64,000 nucleotides of DNA from [Clostridium] viride DSM 6836 (GCA_000620945.1 JHZO01000007.1:61612-125611); one strand, 5' to 3'; counted from the stretch's first letter, positions 15,754-24,797 are shown. The notes: generated by a model from the letters alone, not told the origin. Numbers and translations are program-made.

Positions 15754-18700
15754 TTAGTCGTCGTCCTGTTCCACAACAAAGGAAATCAGCAGATCCTCAT
15801 TCTGAACGCGGTCGCCGGCGGAGACATACAGCTTATCAACGCGGCCGTTGACCTTGGAGACTACGGTGGTCTCCATCTTCATGGCTTCGACCACCATGAG
15901 GGGCATGTTGACCTTTACTTCGTCCCCTTCCTTGACCAGAACCTGCTCCACGGTACCGGGAATGGTGGAACCTAAGTGGCAAGGATTGTGCTTATCGGCC
16001 TTGAGCTTACGATCGGTAATCACTTCCAGCTTGCGGTCCAGCACGGTAATCTCGCGAAGCATGCCGTTGACCTCGAAGGTCAGAACGCGGTTGCCTTCCT
16101 GATCGGGTTCGGACATCTCAATGAACTTGATGATGAGGTCTTTGCCTTCGCCAATCCGAATGGTCGTTTCTTCGCCCTTGCGCAGGCCATAGAAGTAGAC
16201 ATGGCTCTCCAAGCGAGTGACATCATTGTACGCTTCGAAGTGCTCACAGTAATCCTCGTAAACCTTGGGATACAGAGCATAGCTCACAGCCTTCTGATTC
16301 ATCAGGTCTTCGCTGATGGTTTCAAAGCCAAACTTCTGCTTGAGATGATTCTTGATGGCCTCAAAGTCCTCATCGGGGAGAAGCGCACCGGGACGAACGG
16401 TGATGGGCTCAATATCCTTGAGCACAATCTTCTGAAGCTCCACGGGGAAGCCGCCATCCGGCTGGCCAATCATGCCCTTGAAGTACTCCACAACGGAGTC
16501 GGGGTAGGAAAGGCCAACGCCCTCGGTCAGAATGTTATCCATGTTCAGACCGTTCTTCAGCATGAAGATGGCAAAGTCGCCAACCACCTTGGAGGTGGGG
16601 GTAACCTTCACGATGTTGCCCAGCAGAATGTTGGCCTGACGGTACAGCTCCTTGATTTCCTCGAAGCTGTCCTTAGAGCCCATCTCGGTGACCTGTGCCA
16701 AGAGGTTGGAGTACTGGCCGCCGGGGATCTCGTACTTGTATATCTGAGCGTTGGGGGCAATCATGCCGCTCTCGAAGGAGTGGTAAACTTTACGGACGTG
16801 CTCATAGTAACGGCTCAACTTATCCAGGTCTTCGAAGGCAAGACCGGTATCACGCTCGGTTCCGCGCAGAGATTCGACCACAGCGTTCATGGAAGGCTGG
16901 CTGGTGCAGGAGCTCATGGACTCAATGGCCAGGTCGACAATGTCAACGCCTGCCTCGGCAGCTTTCAGAACGGTAGCAACGCCGGCACCGGTGGTGTCGT
17001 GGGTGTGCAGGTGGACGGGAACCTTAAGCTCGGATTTCAGAGCGGAAACCAGTTCGTAAGCGGCATAGGGTTTTAAGAGACCAGCCATATCTTTGATGGC
17101 AATGGTGTGACAACCCAGGGCGGCCAGCTCACGGGCTTTGCCCACATAGTAATCCATGGTGTATTTGGTTTCGGAGGAGCTCATCACGTCTCCGGTATAA
17201 CAGATGGTGCCCTCGACGATTTTTCCGGTTTTCAAAGCCTCTTCAATGGGCATCTTCATATTCTCCAGCCAGTTCAGGCTGTCGAAGATACGGAATACGT
17301 CTACGCCGCGCTCACCGGAAATGCGGATGAACTCACGCACCACATTGTCGGGATAGTTGCTGTAACCCACGGCATTGGAGGCACGCAGGAGCATTTGAAT
17401 CAAGGTATTGGGCATGCGCTCGGAGAGGATCTCCAGGCGCTTCCAGGGGGATTCCTTCAAGAAGCGATAGGTGGTGTCGTAGGTGGCACCGCCCCAAGCT
17501 TCCACGGAGAAGCCGTTCTGGAGGAAGGCATTGGTGGCCCGCGCAGCACCTGCTAAGTCCTTGGTACGCATGCGGGTAGCAATCAAGGACTGCTGTGCAT
17601 CACGCATGGAGGTATCGGTGATATACAGCTTCTTATCCTGCAGAATCTTCTGAGTAAAGCCGGTGGCACCCAAACGCTTGAACTCATCCTTGGCGCCCCA
17701 AATGGGCTTGGTGTCATCGTACACGGGAATAACGCGATCTTCAAAATACGGTTTCTTCCCGGAGCTGATGTTGACAATTTTATTGCCCATAAACTCCAGA
17801 ATCTTCGTGGCACGGTCCTGGCTTTGGCCCAGCATGAAGAGTTCGGGGGTCTCTTCGATGAAGGTGGTATAGCAAGCGCCTTCCCGGAAGGTCTGGTTGT
17901 TGATGACGTTAATCAGGAAGGGAATGTTGGTCTTGATACCACGGATACGCATTTCGCGCATGGCGCGGACCGACTTTTGTGCGGCACCCTCAAAGGTACG
18001 ATCGTGGGTCACGACCTTGACCAGCAAGCTGTCGTAATAGGGAAGGATTTCCGCTCCGGCATAGACATTGCCGCCATCCAAACGGACGCCATTGCCCGAG
18101 CCGGAACGATAGACCGTGATTTTTCCGGTGTCCGGCAGGAAGTTGTTGGAGGGATCCTCAGAGGTGACACGGGTCTGGATGGAGTAGCCACTCACCTGAA
18201 TGGATTCCTGAGAAGGAATGTTAATTTCGGGGGAGTTTAGGGGATAACCCTGAGCAATGAGGATCTGTGCCTGCACCAGGTCAATTCCGGTTACCATTTC
18301 GGTGACGGTGTGCTCCACCTGAATGCGGGGGTTCATTTCAATGAAGTAGGGGTTATTATCCGCATCCACCAGGAACTCCAAGGTACCGGCGTTGAGATAA
18401 TTCACCTGCTTACAAAGACGAATGGCACTTTCGAAGATGATGTTGCGGGTTTCATCGGGAACACTGAAGGCAGGGGCATATTCGACCACCTTCTGATGAC
18501 GGCGCTGCACAGAGCAGTCACGGTCATACAGGTGAACCACATTGCCATAGGCATCGCCTAAGACCTGAACTTCGATATGTTTGGGGCTTCTCAAATACTT
18601 CTCGACGAAGATCTGATCGTCGCCAAAGGCTTTCTTGGATTCGTCACGGGCTTCCTTATATTCACGGGGCATGTCAGCGGCAGAATAAACGATACGCATA

Positions 18701-19224
18701 CCACGACCGCCGCCACCATTGGATGCCTTGAGCATGACGGGGTAACCAATCTGCTCGGCAACCTTCAGGATCTCTTCCTCGCTCTTGATGGCATGCTCGA
18801 CGCCGGGAATGATGGGCACATTGGCCGTCACGGCCATCTGCTTGGAAGCAATCTTATCGCCCATGGCATTCATGATATCCGAGGTGGGGCCAATGAACAC
18901 AATGCCATTCTTTTGGCATGCTTCTACGAAGTTAGGGTTCTCGGCCAGGAAGCCATAGCCGGGGTGAATCGCGTCAACGTTGCGCTCCTTGGCAATTTTG
19001 ATGATTTCCTTAATATCCAGGTAAGCGTCGATGGGGCCCTTTTCCGGATTCAAGGGATAGGATTCGTCGGCACGCGTTCTGAAAATGGAGTACTTATCTT
19101 CCTTGGAATAAATGCCGATGGTGGTGATGCCAAGCTCGGCCAGGGCGCGGAATACACGGATCGCAATTTCACCGCGGTTCGCCACCAATACCCTCTTAAA
19201 CGGGGTAATCTTAACGTCACTCAT
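15754..19224 (-). CDS. pyc: Pyruvate carboxylase
   Basis: Full-length single-chain enzyme, 1156 residues: biotin carboxylase domain (KRVLVANRGEIAIRVFRA at 10-27, GGGGRGMR ATP loop near 180, EMNPRIQVEHTVTE), carboxyltransferase domain (DTSMRDAQQSLIATRMRT near 540, HLHTHDTTG metal site) and biotinyl domain with MKM in VVEAMKMETTV near 1115. It carboxylates pyruvate to oxaloacetate with ATP and bicarbonate, an anaplerotic entry to aspartate and glutamate families. ATG at 19224 follows AAGGAGA. The gene is monocistronic, with a promoter at 19373-19401, about 140 nt of structured leader and a terminator just downstream. It is divergent from the MocR regulator. Confidence 0.97.
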   Translation of the reverse strand: MSDVKITPFKRVLVANRGEIAIRVFRALAELGITTIGIYSKEDKYSIFRTRADESYPLNPEKGPIDAYLDIKEIIKIAKERNVDAIHPGYGFLAENPNFVEACQKNGIVFIGPTSDIMNAMGDKIASKQMAVTANVPIIPGVEHAIKSEEEILKVAEQIGYPVMLKASNGGGGRGMRIVYSAADMPREYKEARDESKKAFGDDQIFVEKYLRSPKHIEVQVLGDAYGNVVHLYDRDCSVQRRHQKVVEYAPAFSVPDETRNIIFESAIRLCKQVNYLNAGTLEFLVDADNNPYFIEMNPRIQVEHTVTEMVTGIDLVQAQILIAQGYPLNSPEINIPSQESIQVSGYSIQTRVTSEDPSNNFLPDTGKITVYRSGSGNGVRLDGGNVYAGAEILPYYDSLLVKVVTHDRTFEGAAQKSVRAMREMRIRGIKTNIPFLINVINNQTFREGACYTTFIEETPELFMLGQSQDRATKILEFMGNKIVNISSGKKPYFEDRVIPVYDDTKPIWGAKDEFKRLGATGFTQKILQDKKLYITDTSMRDAQQSLIATRMRTKDLAGAARATNAFLQNGFSVEAWGGATYDTTYRFLKESPWKRLEILSERMPNTLIQMLLRASNAVGYSNYPDNVVREFIRISGERGVDVFRIFDSLNWLENMKMPIEEALKTGKIVEGTICYTGDVMSSSETKYTMDYYVGKARELAALGCHTIAIKDMAGLLKPYAAYELVSALKSELKVPVHLHTHDTTGAGVATVLKAAEAGVDIVDLAIESMSSCTSQPSMNAVVESLRGTERDTGLAFEDLDKLSRYYEHVRKVYHSFESGMIAPNAQIYKYEIPGGQYSNLLAQVTEMGSKDSFEEIKELYRQANILLGNIVKVTPTSKVVGDFAIFMLKNGLNMDNILTEGVGLSYPDSVVEYFKGMIGQPDGGFPVELQKIVLKDIEPITVRPGALLPDEDFEAIKNHLKQKFGFETISEDLMNQKAVSYALYPKVYEDYCEHFEAYNDVTRLESHVYFYGLRKGEETTIRIGEGKDLIIKFIEMSEPDQEGNRVLTFEVNGMLREITVLDRKLEVITDRKLKADKHNPCHLGSTIPGTVEQVLVKEGDEVKVNMPLMVVEAMKMETTVVSKVNGRVDKLYVSAGDRVQNEDLLISFVVEQDDD

Positions 19225-19366
19225 GAAAAATCTCCTTTTTACTCTATGTATAAGGGGCGCAATAAATTAGATCCGATCCAAGAATGAGAAAAATCGCAGC
19301 GTTGGATCGGCGTTCAAGTCAGCAGTCGCTTCGGCTGCAAAAAGCGACGACTCCTACCTATTTATA
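19225..19366 (-). promoter_or_regulatory. Structured 5' leader of pyc
   Basis: About 140 nt between the predicted start site and the ATG. Two hairpins: GTCGCTT/AAGCGAC (19325-19331 with 19342-19348) near the 5' end, and a perfect 9-bp stem CCGATCCAA/TTGGATCGG (19273-19281 with 19302-19310) with a 20-nt loop nearer the gene. No T tract follows, so attenuation by simple termination is not evident. It matches no riboswitch class that can be recognised by eye. Confidence 0.5.
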
Positions 19367-19372
19367 GGTGCA

Positions 19373-19401
19373 ATTATACACGAAAGGAATTTTGGTTGCA
19401 A
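19373..19401 (-). promoter_or_regulatory. Sigma-A promoter of pyc
   Basis: Minus strand TTGCAA (19401-19396), 17-bp spacer, TATAAT (19378-19373). Confidence 0.88.
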
Positions 19402-19647
19402 GTGTTCGTATAGCGAGGACACATGATTTTCACAGGAAAATATTTGATGGTACAAAAAAGGCAGCTTTGGCATGTCAGTTATAGTAAAGGAAGGCTTTCT
19501 TTGCATCCTCTTTTTGAGTAAAAAGTAACAAGAAATCGGCATGACTGAAATCCTGCAAAAAAGGCCAAGACATCCAAACCAAAATTACAGATTGTTTTGA
19601 GCGAAAAATCGGAAAAATTGACGAACTGGCAAAATGGGAAAAGAAAC

Positions 19648-19676
19648 TTTACAGACGGTTTATTGCGGACTATAAT
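19648..19676 (+). promoter_or_regulatory. Sigma-A promoter of the MocR gene
   Basis: TTTACA (19648-19653), 17-bp spacer, TATAAT (19671-19676). The start site near 19683 excludes the upstream in-frame starts of the regulator. Nothing convincing lies between 19402 and 19647. Confidence 0.85.
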
Positions 19677-19740
19677 GAAGACTGATATGACCAAAACTAA
19701 AGAATATGAGAACCTTGAGAAGGTCAGAAAGGGTGGGAGG

Positions 19741-21147
19741 ATGTTAACATACTCCTTTGCCTCCGAGCAGGAGGGAAGTCTGTACGAGCAACTGTACTAC
19801 TATATCAAAAAGGACATCGCCGATGGCCGTCTTCGTGCCCATGAAAAGCTCCCATCCAAGCGCAACTTTGCCAAAAACCTAGGCGTGAGCATTACCACTG
19901 TGGAAAGTGCGTACGCGCAACTGGTGACGGAAGGCTACCTGTATGCCCTGCCGAAGCGTGGCTATTTTGTGTCGCCTTTGGATCGTGAGATTGCGGAAAA
20001 GACCCCGAACAGGATCCAGATGCCCCTCCCCAGTGAGGCAGAGCCCACTTGCTTTGCCGATTTTATGGTGAATGGCGTTCCCACCGAACTCTTTCCCTTT
20101 TCCGTATGGATTCGGCTCTTGCGGCAGGTGATGGCGACGGAAAACGAGGAGCGCTTGCTCACGGATCGTCCTGCCGCCGGACTTTCCCAGCTACGCTCTG
20201 CCATTGCCTCCCATTTGCGTGATTTTCGTGGCATGCAGGTGGCACCGGAGCAGGTGATTGTGGGTGCCGGAACCGAATATCTCTATGCTGTGCTGATTCA
20301 ACTGCTGGGCCGCTCCCGGATTTACGGGGTCGAAGATCCCGGGTATCTGCGCCTATCTTGGATTTACGAACGAAATGATGTGAGCTGCTGCCACATTCCC
20401 ATGGACGAATCAGGGGTTCTTCCGGAGGAATTGGAACAAAGTGGAACCGAGATCTTGCACATTACTCCTTCCCACCACTTTCCAACCGGAATCGTCATGC
20501 CCATCAGCCGTCGCTATGATCTGCTGAGTTGGGCTTCCCGTGCCCCGGGACGCTATCTGATTGAGGATGATTACGACTGTGAATTTCGACTGGCGGGCAA
20601 ACCGATCCCATCCCTTCAGAGCATCGATCGCTCCGAAAAAGTCATATATATGAACACCTTCTCCCAGAGCTTGGCGCCGGCCTTTCGTATGAGCTACTTG
20701 GTCTTGCCCCAGCACTTGGTCAAACGTTTCTACGATTACTTAGGCTTTTACTCCGGCACGGTATCTTGCTTTGAGCAGCTAACCCTGGCCCGTTTTCTTG
20801 AAGGTGGGTACTTTGAAAAGCACATCAACCGGATGCGCACCTACTATCGGAACCTGCGGGATCAGTTTCTGATGGAGTTCCGGGAAAGTCCCCTGGCCGA
20901 TCGTATCCGAATCCATGAAGAGGATTCCGGTGTGCATTTTCTCCTAGAGGTAGAGAGTCAGTGGAGTGATGCCGAACTCATCCAAAGGGCGGAGGGAAGA
21001 GGACTGCTTCTTACCTGCCTGTCCGATTACTACTACGACCCTACCCATGCACAGAAACGAGGGCTCGTGATCAACTATGCCGGCATTCAGCCGGAGAAGG
21101 TATCCGAGGTGGTGCAGCGTCTTTGCCTGTGTGTGCTCGGGGATTGA
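19741..21147 (+). CDS. MocR/PdxR-family regulator (GntR HTH + aminotransferase-like domain) lacking the PLP lysine
   Basis: 468 residues from ATG 19741 (MLTYSFASEQEGSLYEQLYYYIKKDI, the standard family start). Residues 1-75 are a GntR winged helix (LPSKRNFAKNLGVSITTVESAYAQLVTEGYL). The rest is a fold-I aminotransferase domain with GAGTEYLYAVLIQLLG and EDDYDCEF. In this family the cofactor lysine sits in the motif TFSKS. Here the sequence is NTFSQSLAPAFR, with CAG (Gln309) at 20665-20667, so a Schiff base with PLP cannot form at that site. The gene lies between pyc (divergent) and pta (same strand) and may control one of them; this is inferred from position only. Confidence 0.88.
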   Translation: MLTYSFASEQEGSLYEQLYYYIKKDIADGRLRAHEKLPSKRNFAKNLGVSITTVESAYAQLVTEGYLYALPKRGYFVSPLDREIAEKTPNRIQMPLPSEAEPTCFADFMVNGVPTELFPFSVWIRLLRQVMATENEERLLTDRPAAGLSQLRSAIASHLRDFRGMQVAPEQVIVGAGTEYLYAVLIQLLGRSRIYGVEDPGYLRLSWIYERNDVSCCHIPMDESGVLPEELEQSGTEILHITPSHHFPTGIVMPISRRYDLLSWASRAPGRYLIEDDYDCEFRLAGKPIPSLQSIDRSEKVIYMNTFSQSLAPAFRMSYLVLPQHLVKRFYDYLGFYSGTVSCFEQLTLARFLEGGYFEKHINRMRTYYRNLRDQFLMEFRESPLADRIRIHEEDSGVHFLLEVESQWSDAELIQRAEGRGLLLTCLSDYYYDPTHAQKRGLVINYAGIQPEKVSEVVQRLCLCVLGD

Positions 21148-21173
21148 GGATGCGACTTTGCGGGGAATTCCTC

Positions 21174-21220
21174 TTGAATGTTTTCCCATATGGTGATAAA
21201 ATAGTCGCAATGCGACTATT
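21174..21220 (+). promoter_or_regulatory. pta promoter with overlapping palindrome
   Basis: TTGAAT (21174-21179), 17-bp spacer, TAAAAT (21197-21202). A perfect inverted repeat AATAGTCGC (21200-21208) / GCGACTATT (21212-21220) with a 3-bp centre covers the end of the -10 box and the start site, a classic repressor position. A related half-site GCGACT occurs at about 21152. Confidence 0.75.
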
Positions 21221-21310
21221 GATTGCGCAGTTTGCCTCATTGGGGCACTGCGAGGTAAAGCCTGCGTCAATTCTTTGTTCTAAGCGAACATTTTGGGAGG
21301 AAATAAACTC

Positions 21311-22285
21311 ATGTTTGATAAGTTGATCGAAAATCTCAAGACAAATCCCCGTAAGATTGTATTTACCGAGGGCCCCGATGCCCGTATCTTAGAAGCGACT
21401 GCACGCCTGAAGAAGGACGGTTTCCTGACCCCCATTCTGGTTGGTAACGTATCTGAGGTTGAGGCTGCCGCGAAGGCTGGCGGTTTTGACATCAGTGGAG
21501 TAGAGATCCTGGATCCGGCTACCTATGAAGGTATGGATGCAATGGTGGAAAAGATGGTCGAGCTGCGCTCGGGCAAAATGTCCCCCGAAGACTGCCGCAA
21601 GAATCTTTCCAAGGGCAACTACTTCGGCACTATGTTGGTAAAGATGGGCGTTGCCGACGCACTGCTCGGTGGTGCAACCTATTCCACCGCAGATACCGTC
21701 CGTCCCGCTCTGCAGCTTATTAAGACCAAGCCCGGCAATAAGAACGTATCTTCCTGCTTTATCTTGGTGCGGGAGAATGCCGATGGCACCGATGAGCGTC
21801 TGTGCATGGGTGACTGCGCCATTCAGATTAACCCCGATGAGGATGCCCTGGTTGAGACCGCACTGGAGTGCGCAGCAACCGCAAAGACTTTTGGCATTGA
21901 CCCGAAGGTTGCCTTCCTGAGCTACTCCACCAAGGGTTCCGGCAAGGGCGATGACGTGGATAAGGTTAAGAATGCCTGCGATAAGGCAAAGGCTGCCGCT
22001 CCCGACCTGGCCATCGACGGCGAGATGCAGTTCGACGCTGCCGTTTCCCCCACCGTGGGTCAGCTGAAGTTCCCCGGCTCCCCCGTAGCAGGCTACGCCA
22101 ACACCTTCATCTTCCCCGAAATTCAGTCCGGCAACATTGGCTATAAGATTGCACAGCGTCTGGGTGGCTTTGCCGCGTATGGCCCCATTCTGCAGGGTCT
22201 GAATGCTCCCATCAATGACCTCTCCCGTGGCTGCGATGCCGATGAGGTTTACAAGATGGCCATCATCACCGCCGCACTGGCATAA
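21311..22285 (+). CDS. pta: Phosphate acetyltransferase
   Basis: 324 residues, short-type Pta: MFDKLIENLKTNPRKIVFTEGPDARILEATARL at the N-terminus, then the conserved DALLGGATYSTADTVRPALQLI and GELQFDAA-like segment (GEMQFDAAVSPTVGQLKFPGSPVAG), and C-terminal NTFIFPEIQSGNIGYKIAQRLGG...GLNAPINDLSRGC. It interconverts acetyl-CoA and acetyl phosphate for acetate formation and ATP. The start is set at 21311, with GGGAGG about 9 nt upstream; the longer frame from 21293 would include the RBS. No ackA is adjacent. Codon bias is strong, suggesting high expression. Confidence 0.95.
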   Translation: MFDKLIENLKTNPRKIVFTEGPDARILEATARLKKDGFLTPILVGNVSEVEAAAKAGGFDISGVEILDPATYEGMDAMVEKMVELRSGKMSPEDCRKNLSKGNYFGTMLVKMGVADALLGGATYSTADTVRPALQLIKTKPGNKNVSSCFILVRENADGTDERLCMGDCAIQINPDEDALVETALECAATAKTFGIDPKVAFLSYSTKGSGKGDDVDKVKNACDKAKAAAPDLAIDGEMQFDAAVSPTVGQLKFPGSPVAGYANTFIFPEIQSGNIGYKIAQRLGGFAAYGPILQGLNAPINDLSRGCDADEVYKMAIITAALA

Positions 22286-22309
22286 CCCGTTTCCCCTATT
22301 CCCATAAAC

Positions 22310-22344
22310 AACTAGAGGGCTGCGACTTGCAGCCCTCTAGTTTT
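22310..22344 (+). terminator. Terminator of pta
   Basis: 14-bp perfect stem (22310-22323 with 22329-22342) and TTTT. Confidence 0.92.
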
Positions 22345-22408
22345 GCGTTTTCCCAGTGAATCGTAACATGGGAATGGGGTCGATTCCTTGGATAAAATCG
22401 GCTAAGCC

Positions 22409-22470
22409 TTGACTTTTTCTGCAAAGCGTGATAGCTTAACAGTAACACTTTAATGCTTAGAACATTAAAG
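22409..22470 (+). promoter_or_regulatory. Acyl-CoA ligase promoter and dyad
   Basis: TTGACT (22409-22414), 17-bp spacer, weak -10 TAGCTT (22432-22437). Immediately downstream is the inverted repeat CTTTAATG (22448-22455) / CATTAAAG (22463-22470) with a 7-bp centre, a probable operator. Confidence 0.55.
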
Positions 22471-22524
22471 CTTAAAATTGCCTTTCCTGCTTGCGGGACA
22501 AGGCGGTAGAAAGGACTTATCTCT

Positions 22525-24159
22525 ATGCCTGTGACCGACTTTTTGGAGCGAAATGTGAGACTGTACGGCGACCAGGTTGCGCTGGTGGAACGAAACCCTG
22601 AAGTGAGCGAAAACCGCCGCACCACTTGGAAAGAATATGACCTCATGCAGCCTACCTCGCAGGAGCCCTATCGCCGTGAAATTACGTGGAATGTCTTCAA
22701 CGAGAAGGCCAACCGCTTTGCCAATATGCTCCTCTCCCGTGGCATCAAAAAGGGAGACAAGGTAGCTATTTTAATGTATAATTGCCTGGAATGGCTCCCG
22801 ATTTACTTTGGAGTTTTAAAAGCGGGGGCCCTTGCTGTGCCCTTTAACTTCCGCTATTCTTCCGAAGAGATCCAGTACTGTGCGGATCTGGCCGAGGTGG
22901 ATATTTTAGTGTTTGGGCCGGAATTCATTGGGCGCATCGAGGCCATTGCCGATGAATTATCCCGTGGCCGCCTGCTCATTTATGCCGGTGACAATTGCCC
23001 TACTTTTGCGGAAAGCTATTGGGAGTTAACCGCAAACTGTTCCTCCTCGGCACCGGCTGTGTTAGTTACGGACGACGATGACGGAGCCATCTACTTTTCC
23101 TCCGGCACCACCGGCTTTCCCAAAGCCATCTTACATAAGCATCGCAGCATGACCCACGCAGCGGAGATGGAGCAGCGCCACCATGCGATAACCCATGAAG
23201 ATAACTTCCTTTGCATTCCTCCTCTGTACCATACCGGGGCTAAGTTCCACTGGTTTGGCAGCCTGATTTCCGGAAGCCCTGCGGTGCTGCTCAAGGGTAC
23301 CGGACCGGAACATATCCTGCGGGCGGCATCCGAGGAGGGTTGCACGATTGTTTGGCTCTTAGTGCCTTGGGCACAGGATATTTTAGACACCTTGGATCGG
23401 GGAGACTTAAAGCTTTCTGATTTTAATCTTGCCCAATGGAGACTGATGCACATTGGCGCACAGCCCGTGCCCCCCTCTCTCATTAAGCGTTGGCGCGAGT
23501 ACTTCCCCCATCACCAGTATGATACGAATTACGGTCTTTCGGAATCGGCCGGCCCAGGTTGCGTTCACCTGGGAATGGAGAATATCCACAAGGTGGGTGC
23601 CATCGGCGTTCCTGGCTACGGCTGGGAGTGCAAGATTATGGACGAGAGCGGAAACACGGTTCCCCAGGGGGACGTGGGAGAGCTTTGCGTCAAAGGCCCG
23701 GGCCTTATGAGTGCCTATTACCGCAATCCCCAGGCAACGGATGAGGTTTTGAAGGATGGATGGCTCTGCACGGGAGATATGGCCATGCAGGATCCGGACG
23801 GCTTTTACTTCTTGGTCGACCGAAAGAAGGATGTCATCATCAGCGGTGGTGAAAACATTTACCCAGTGCAGATAGAGGCCTTCCTTCGCTCCTTCCATAA
23901 GATTAAAGACGCGGCCGTCATTGGTCTTCCGGATAAGCGCCTTGGTGAAATTGTGGGTGCTATCCTGGAAATCAAGGAGGGAATGGCGTCCACCGAGGAC
24001 GAGGTTCGCGCCTTCTGTAAGGAGCTTCCCCGGTATAAGAGACCGGTACAGATTATCTTTGCGGAAATTCCACGGAATGCCACCGGAAAAATTGAAAAAC
24101 CAGTTCTGCGAAAGCGCTATGGTGCGGAACAGCTGGTAGCCATGCAGAATATGTCCTAA
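22525..24159 (+). CDS. AMP-dependent acyl-CoA synthetase/ligase
   Basis: 544 residues of the ANL adenylate-forming superfamily. Motifs in order: YFSSGTTGFPKAILHKH (P-loop-like A3), TNYGLSESAG (A5), DGWLCTGDMAMQDPDGFYFLVDRKKDVIISGGENIYP (A7-A8 hinge) and the catalytic Lys in RNATGKIEKPVLR (A10). The enzyme activates a carboxylic acid with ATP and CoA. The YHTGAKFH segment and overall length resemble medium- or long-chain fatty acid or aromatic acid ligases; the substrate is undetermined. ATG at 22525 follows AAAGGAC. The YerC-type regulator follows after 22 bp and is probably cotranscribed. Confidence 0.9.
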   Translation: MPVTDFLERNVRLYGDQVALVERNPEVSENRRTTWKEYDLMQPTSQEPYRREITWNVFNEKANRFANMLLSRGIKKGDKVAILMYNCLEWLPIYFGVLKAGALAVPFNFRYSSEEIQYCADLAEVDILVFGPEFIGRIEAIADELSRGRLLIYAGDNCPTFAESYWELTANCSSSAPAVLVTDDDDGAIYFSSGTTGFPKAILHKHRSMTHAAEMEQRHHAITHEDNFLCIPPLYHTGAKFHWFGSLISGSPAVLLKGTGPEHILRAASEEGCTIVWLLVPWAQDILDTLDRGDLKLSDFNLAQWRLMHIGAQPVPPSLIKRWREYFPHHQYDTNYGLSESAGPGCVHLGMENIHKVGAIGVPGYGWECKIMDESGNTVPQGDVGELCVKGPGLMSAYYRNPQATDEVLKDGWLCTGDMAMQDPDGFYFLVDRKKDVIISGGENIYPVQIEAFLRSFHKIKDAAVIGLPDKRLGEIVGAILEIKEGMASTEDEVRAFCKELPRYKRPVQIIFAEIPRNATGKIEKPVLRKRYGAEQLVAMQNMS

Positions 24160-24181
24160 GGACGAAAGGAAGTGCGAGCGT

Positions 24182-24514
24182 ATGGCAAAAGCCGCAAAAA
24201 AAGAGCGTAGCATGGCGCTCTACGAACACATTGTGAAACTGAAGACCCCAGAGGAATGCAGTCGCTTCTTTGAGGATCTCTGTGCCATTACCGAACTATA
24301 CGCCATTGAGCAGCGCTTCGATGTTGCGAAAATGCTGCATGAGGGAATGGTCTACACGGCCATCCTATCCAACACCGGCGCAAGCTCTGCCACGGTGAGC
24401 CGGGTCAACCGGGTACTCAATTACGGAACCGGCGCCTTGGGAGAGCTGATCGAGCGCGTTGCCTCGGAGCAGGGAAACAGCCCGTCCGAAGACGAACCGA
24501 CAAAACCAGAATAA
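24182..24514 (+). CDS. YerC/YecD family TrpR-related protein
   Basis: 110 residues: LYEHIVKLKTPEECSRFFEDLCAITELYAIEQRFDVAKML.EG..Y..I...TGASSATVSRVNRVLNYG is the family signature. The TrpR-like helix-turn-helix is ATVSRVNRVL, and an acidic C-terminal tail (SEDEPTKPE) follows. Members are putative DNA-binding proteins of unknown target. ATG at 24182 follows AAAGGAAGTG. Cotranscription with the acyl-CoA ligase suggests, but does not show, a regulatory link. Confidence 0.88.
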   Translation: MAKAAKKERSMALYEHIVKLKTPEECSRFFEDLCAITELYAIEQRFDVAKMLHEGMVYTAILSNTGASSATVSRVNRVLNYGTGALGELIERVASEQGNSPSEDEPTKPE

Positions 24515-24517
24515 ATG

Positions 24518-24557
24518 AAAACAGCGCCATCGTTACCTACGATGGCGCTGTTTTTTT
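24518..24557 (+). terminator. Terminator after the YerC gene
   Basis: AACAGCGCCATCG stem with its complement, loop TTACCTA, T7 tail. Confidence 0.94.
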
Positions 24558-24593
24558 GTTAGAAGGGGGCATGCGTATGCCCGCTTCGTTTAG

Positions 24594-24788
24594 TTATTCC
24601 CCGAGGGGGTTGCTTTCCTCGGAAGCTTTCCCTTTTCGGCGTCTCCACTTGACGCATTCGGTCAGAAGATACTCAATTTGTCCGTTGATGGAGCGGAAAT
24701 CATCCTCCGCCCAGTGAGCCAGCTCCTGATAGAGTGCATCAGAGATGCGCAATGGGATTTGCTTTTTCTTATCCTCTGACTTAGCCAT
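24594..24788 (-). CDS. Arc/MetJ-type ribbon-helix-helix protein
   Basis: 64 residues: KKQIPLRISDALYQELAHWAEDDFRSINGQIEYLLTECVKWRR is a ribbon-helix-helix fold, with an N-terminal beta strand carrying basic and polar contacts, then two helices. Such proteins dimerise and bind tandem palindromes. It starts 9 bp after the SPFH gene in the same operon. The operon promoter carries two adjacent TTGATATCAA palindromes, which makes autoregulation plausible. It could alternatively act elsewhere. Confidence 0.85.
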   Translation of the reverse strand: MAKSEDKKKQIPLRISDALYQELAHWAEDDFRSINGQIEYLLTECVKWRRRKGKASEESNPLGE

Positions 24789-24797
24789 GGCGTTACG

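Noticed and set aside
15976..17076. 366-codon ORF antisense to pyruvate carboxylase
   Set aside because: Shadow frame of a biased gene; sequence has no recognisable domain.
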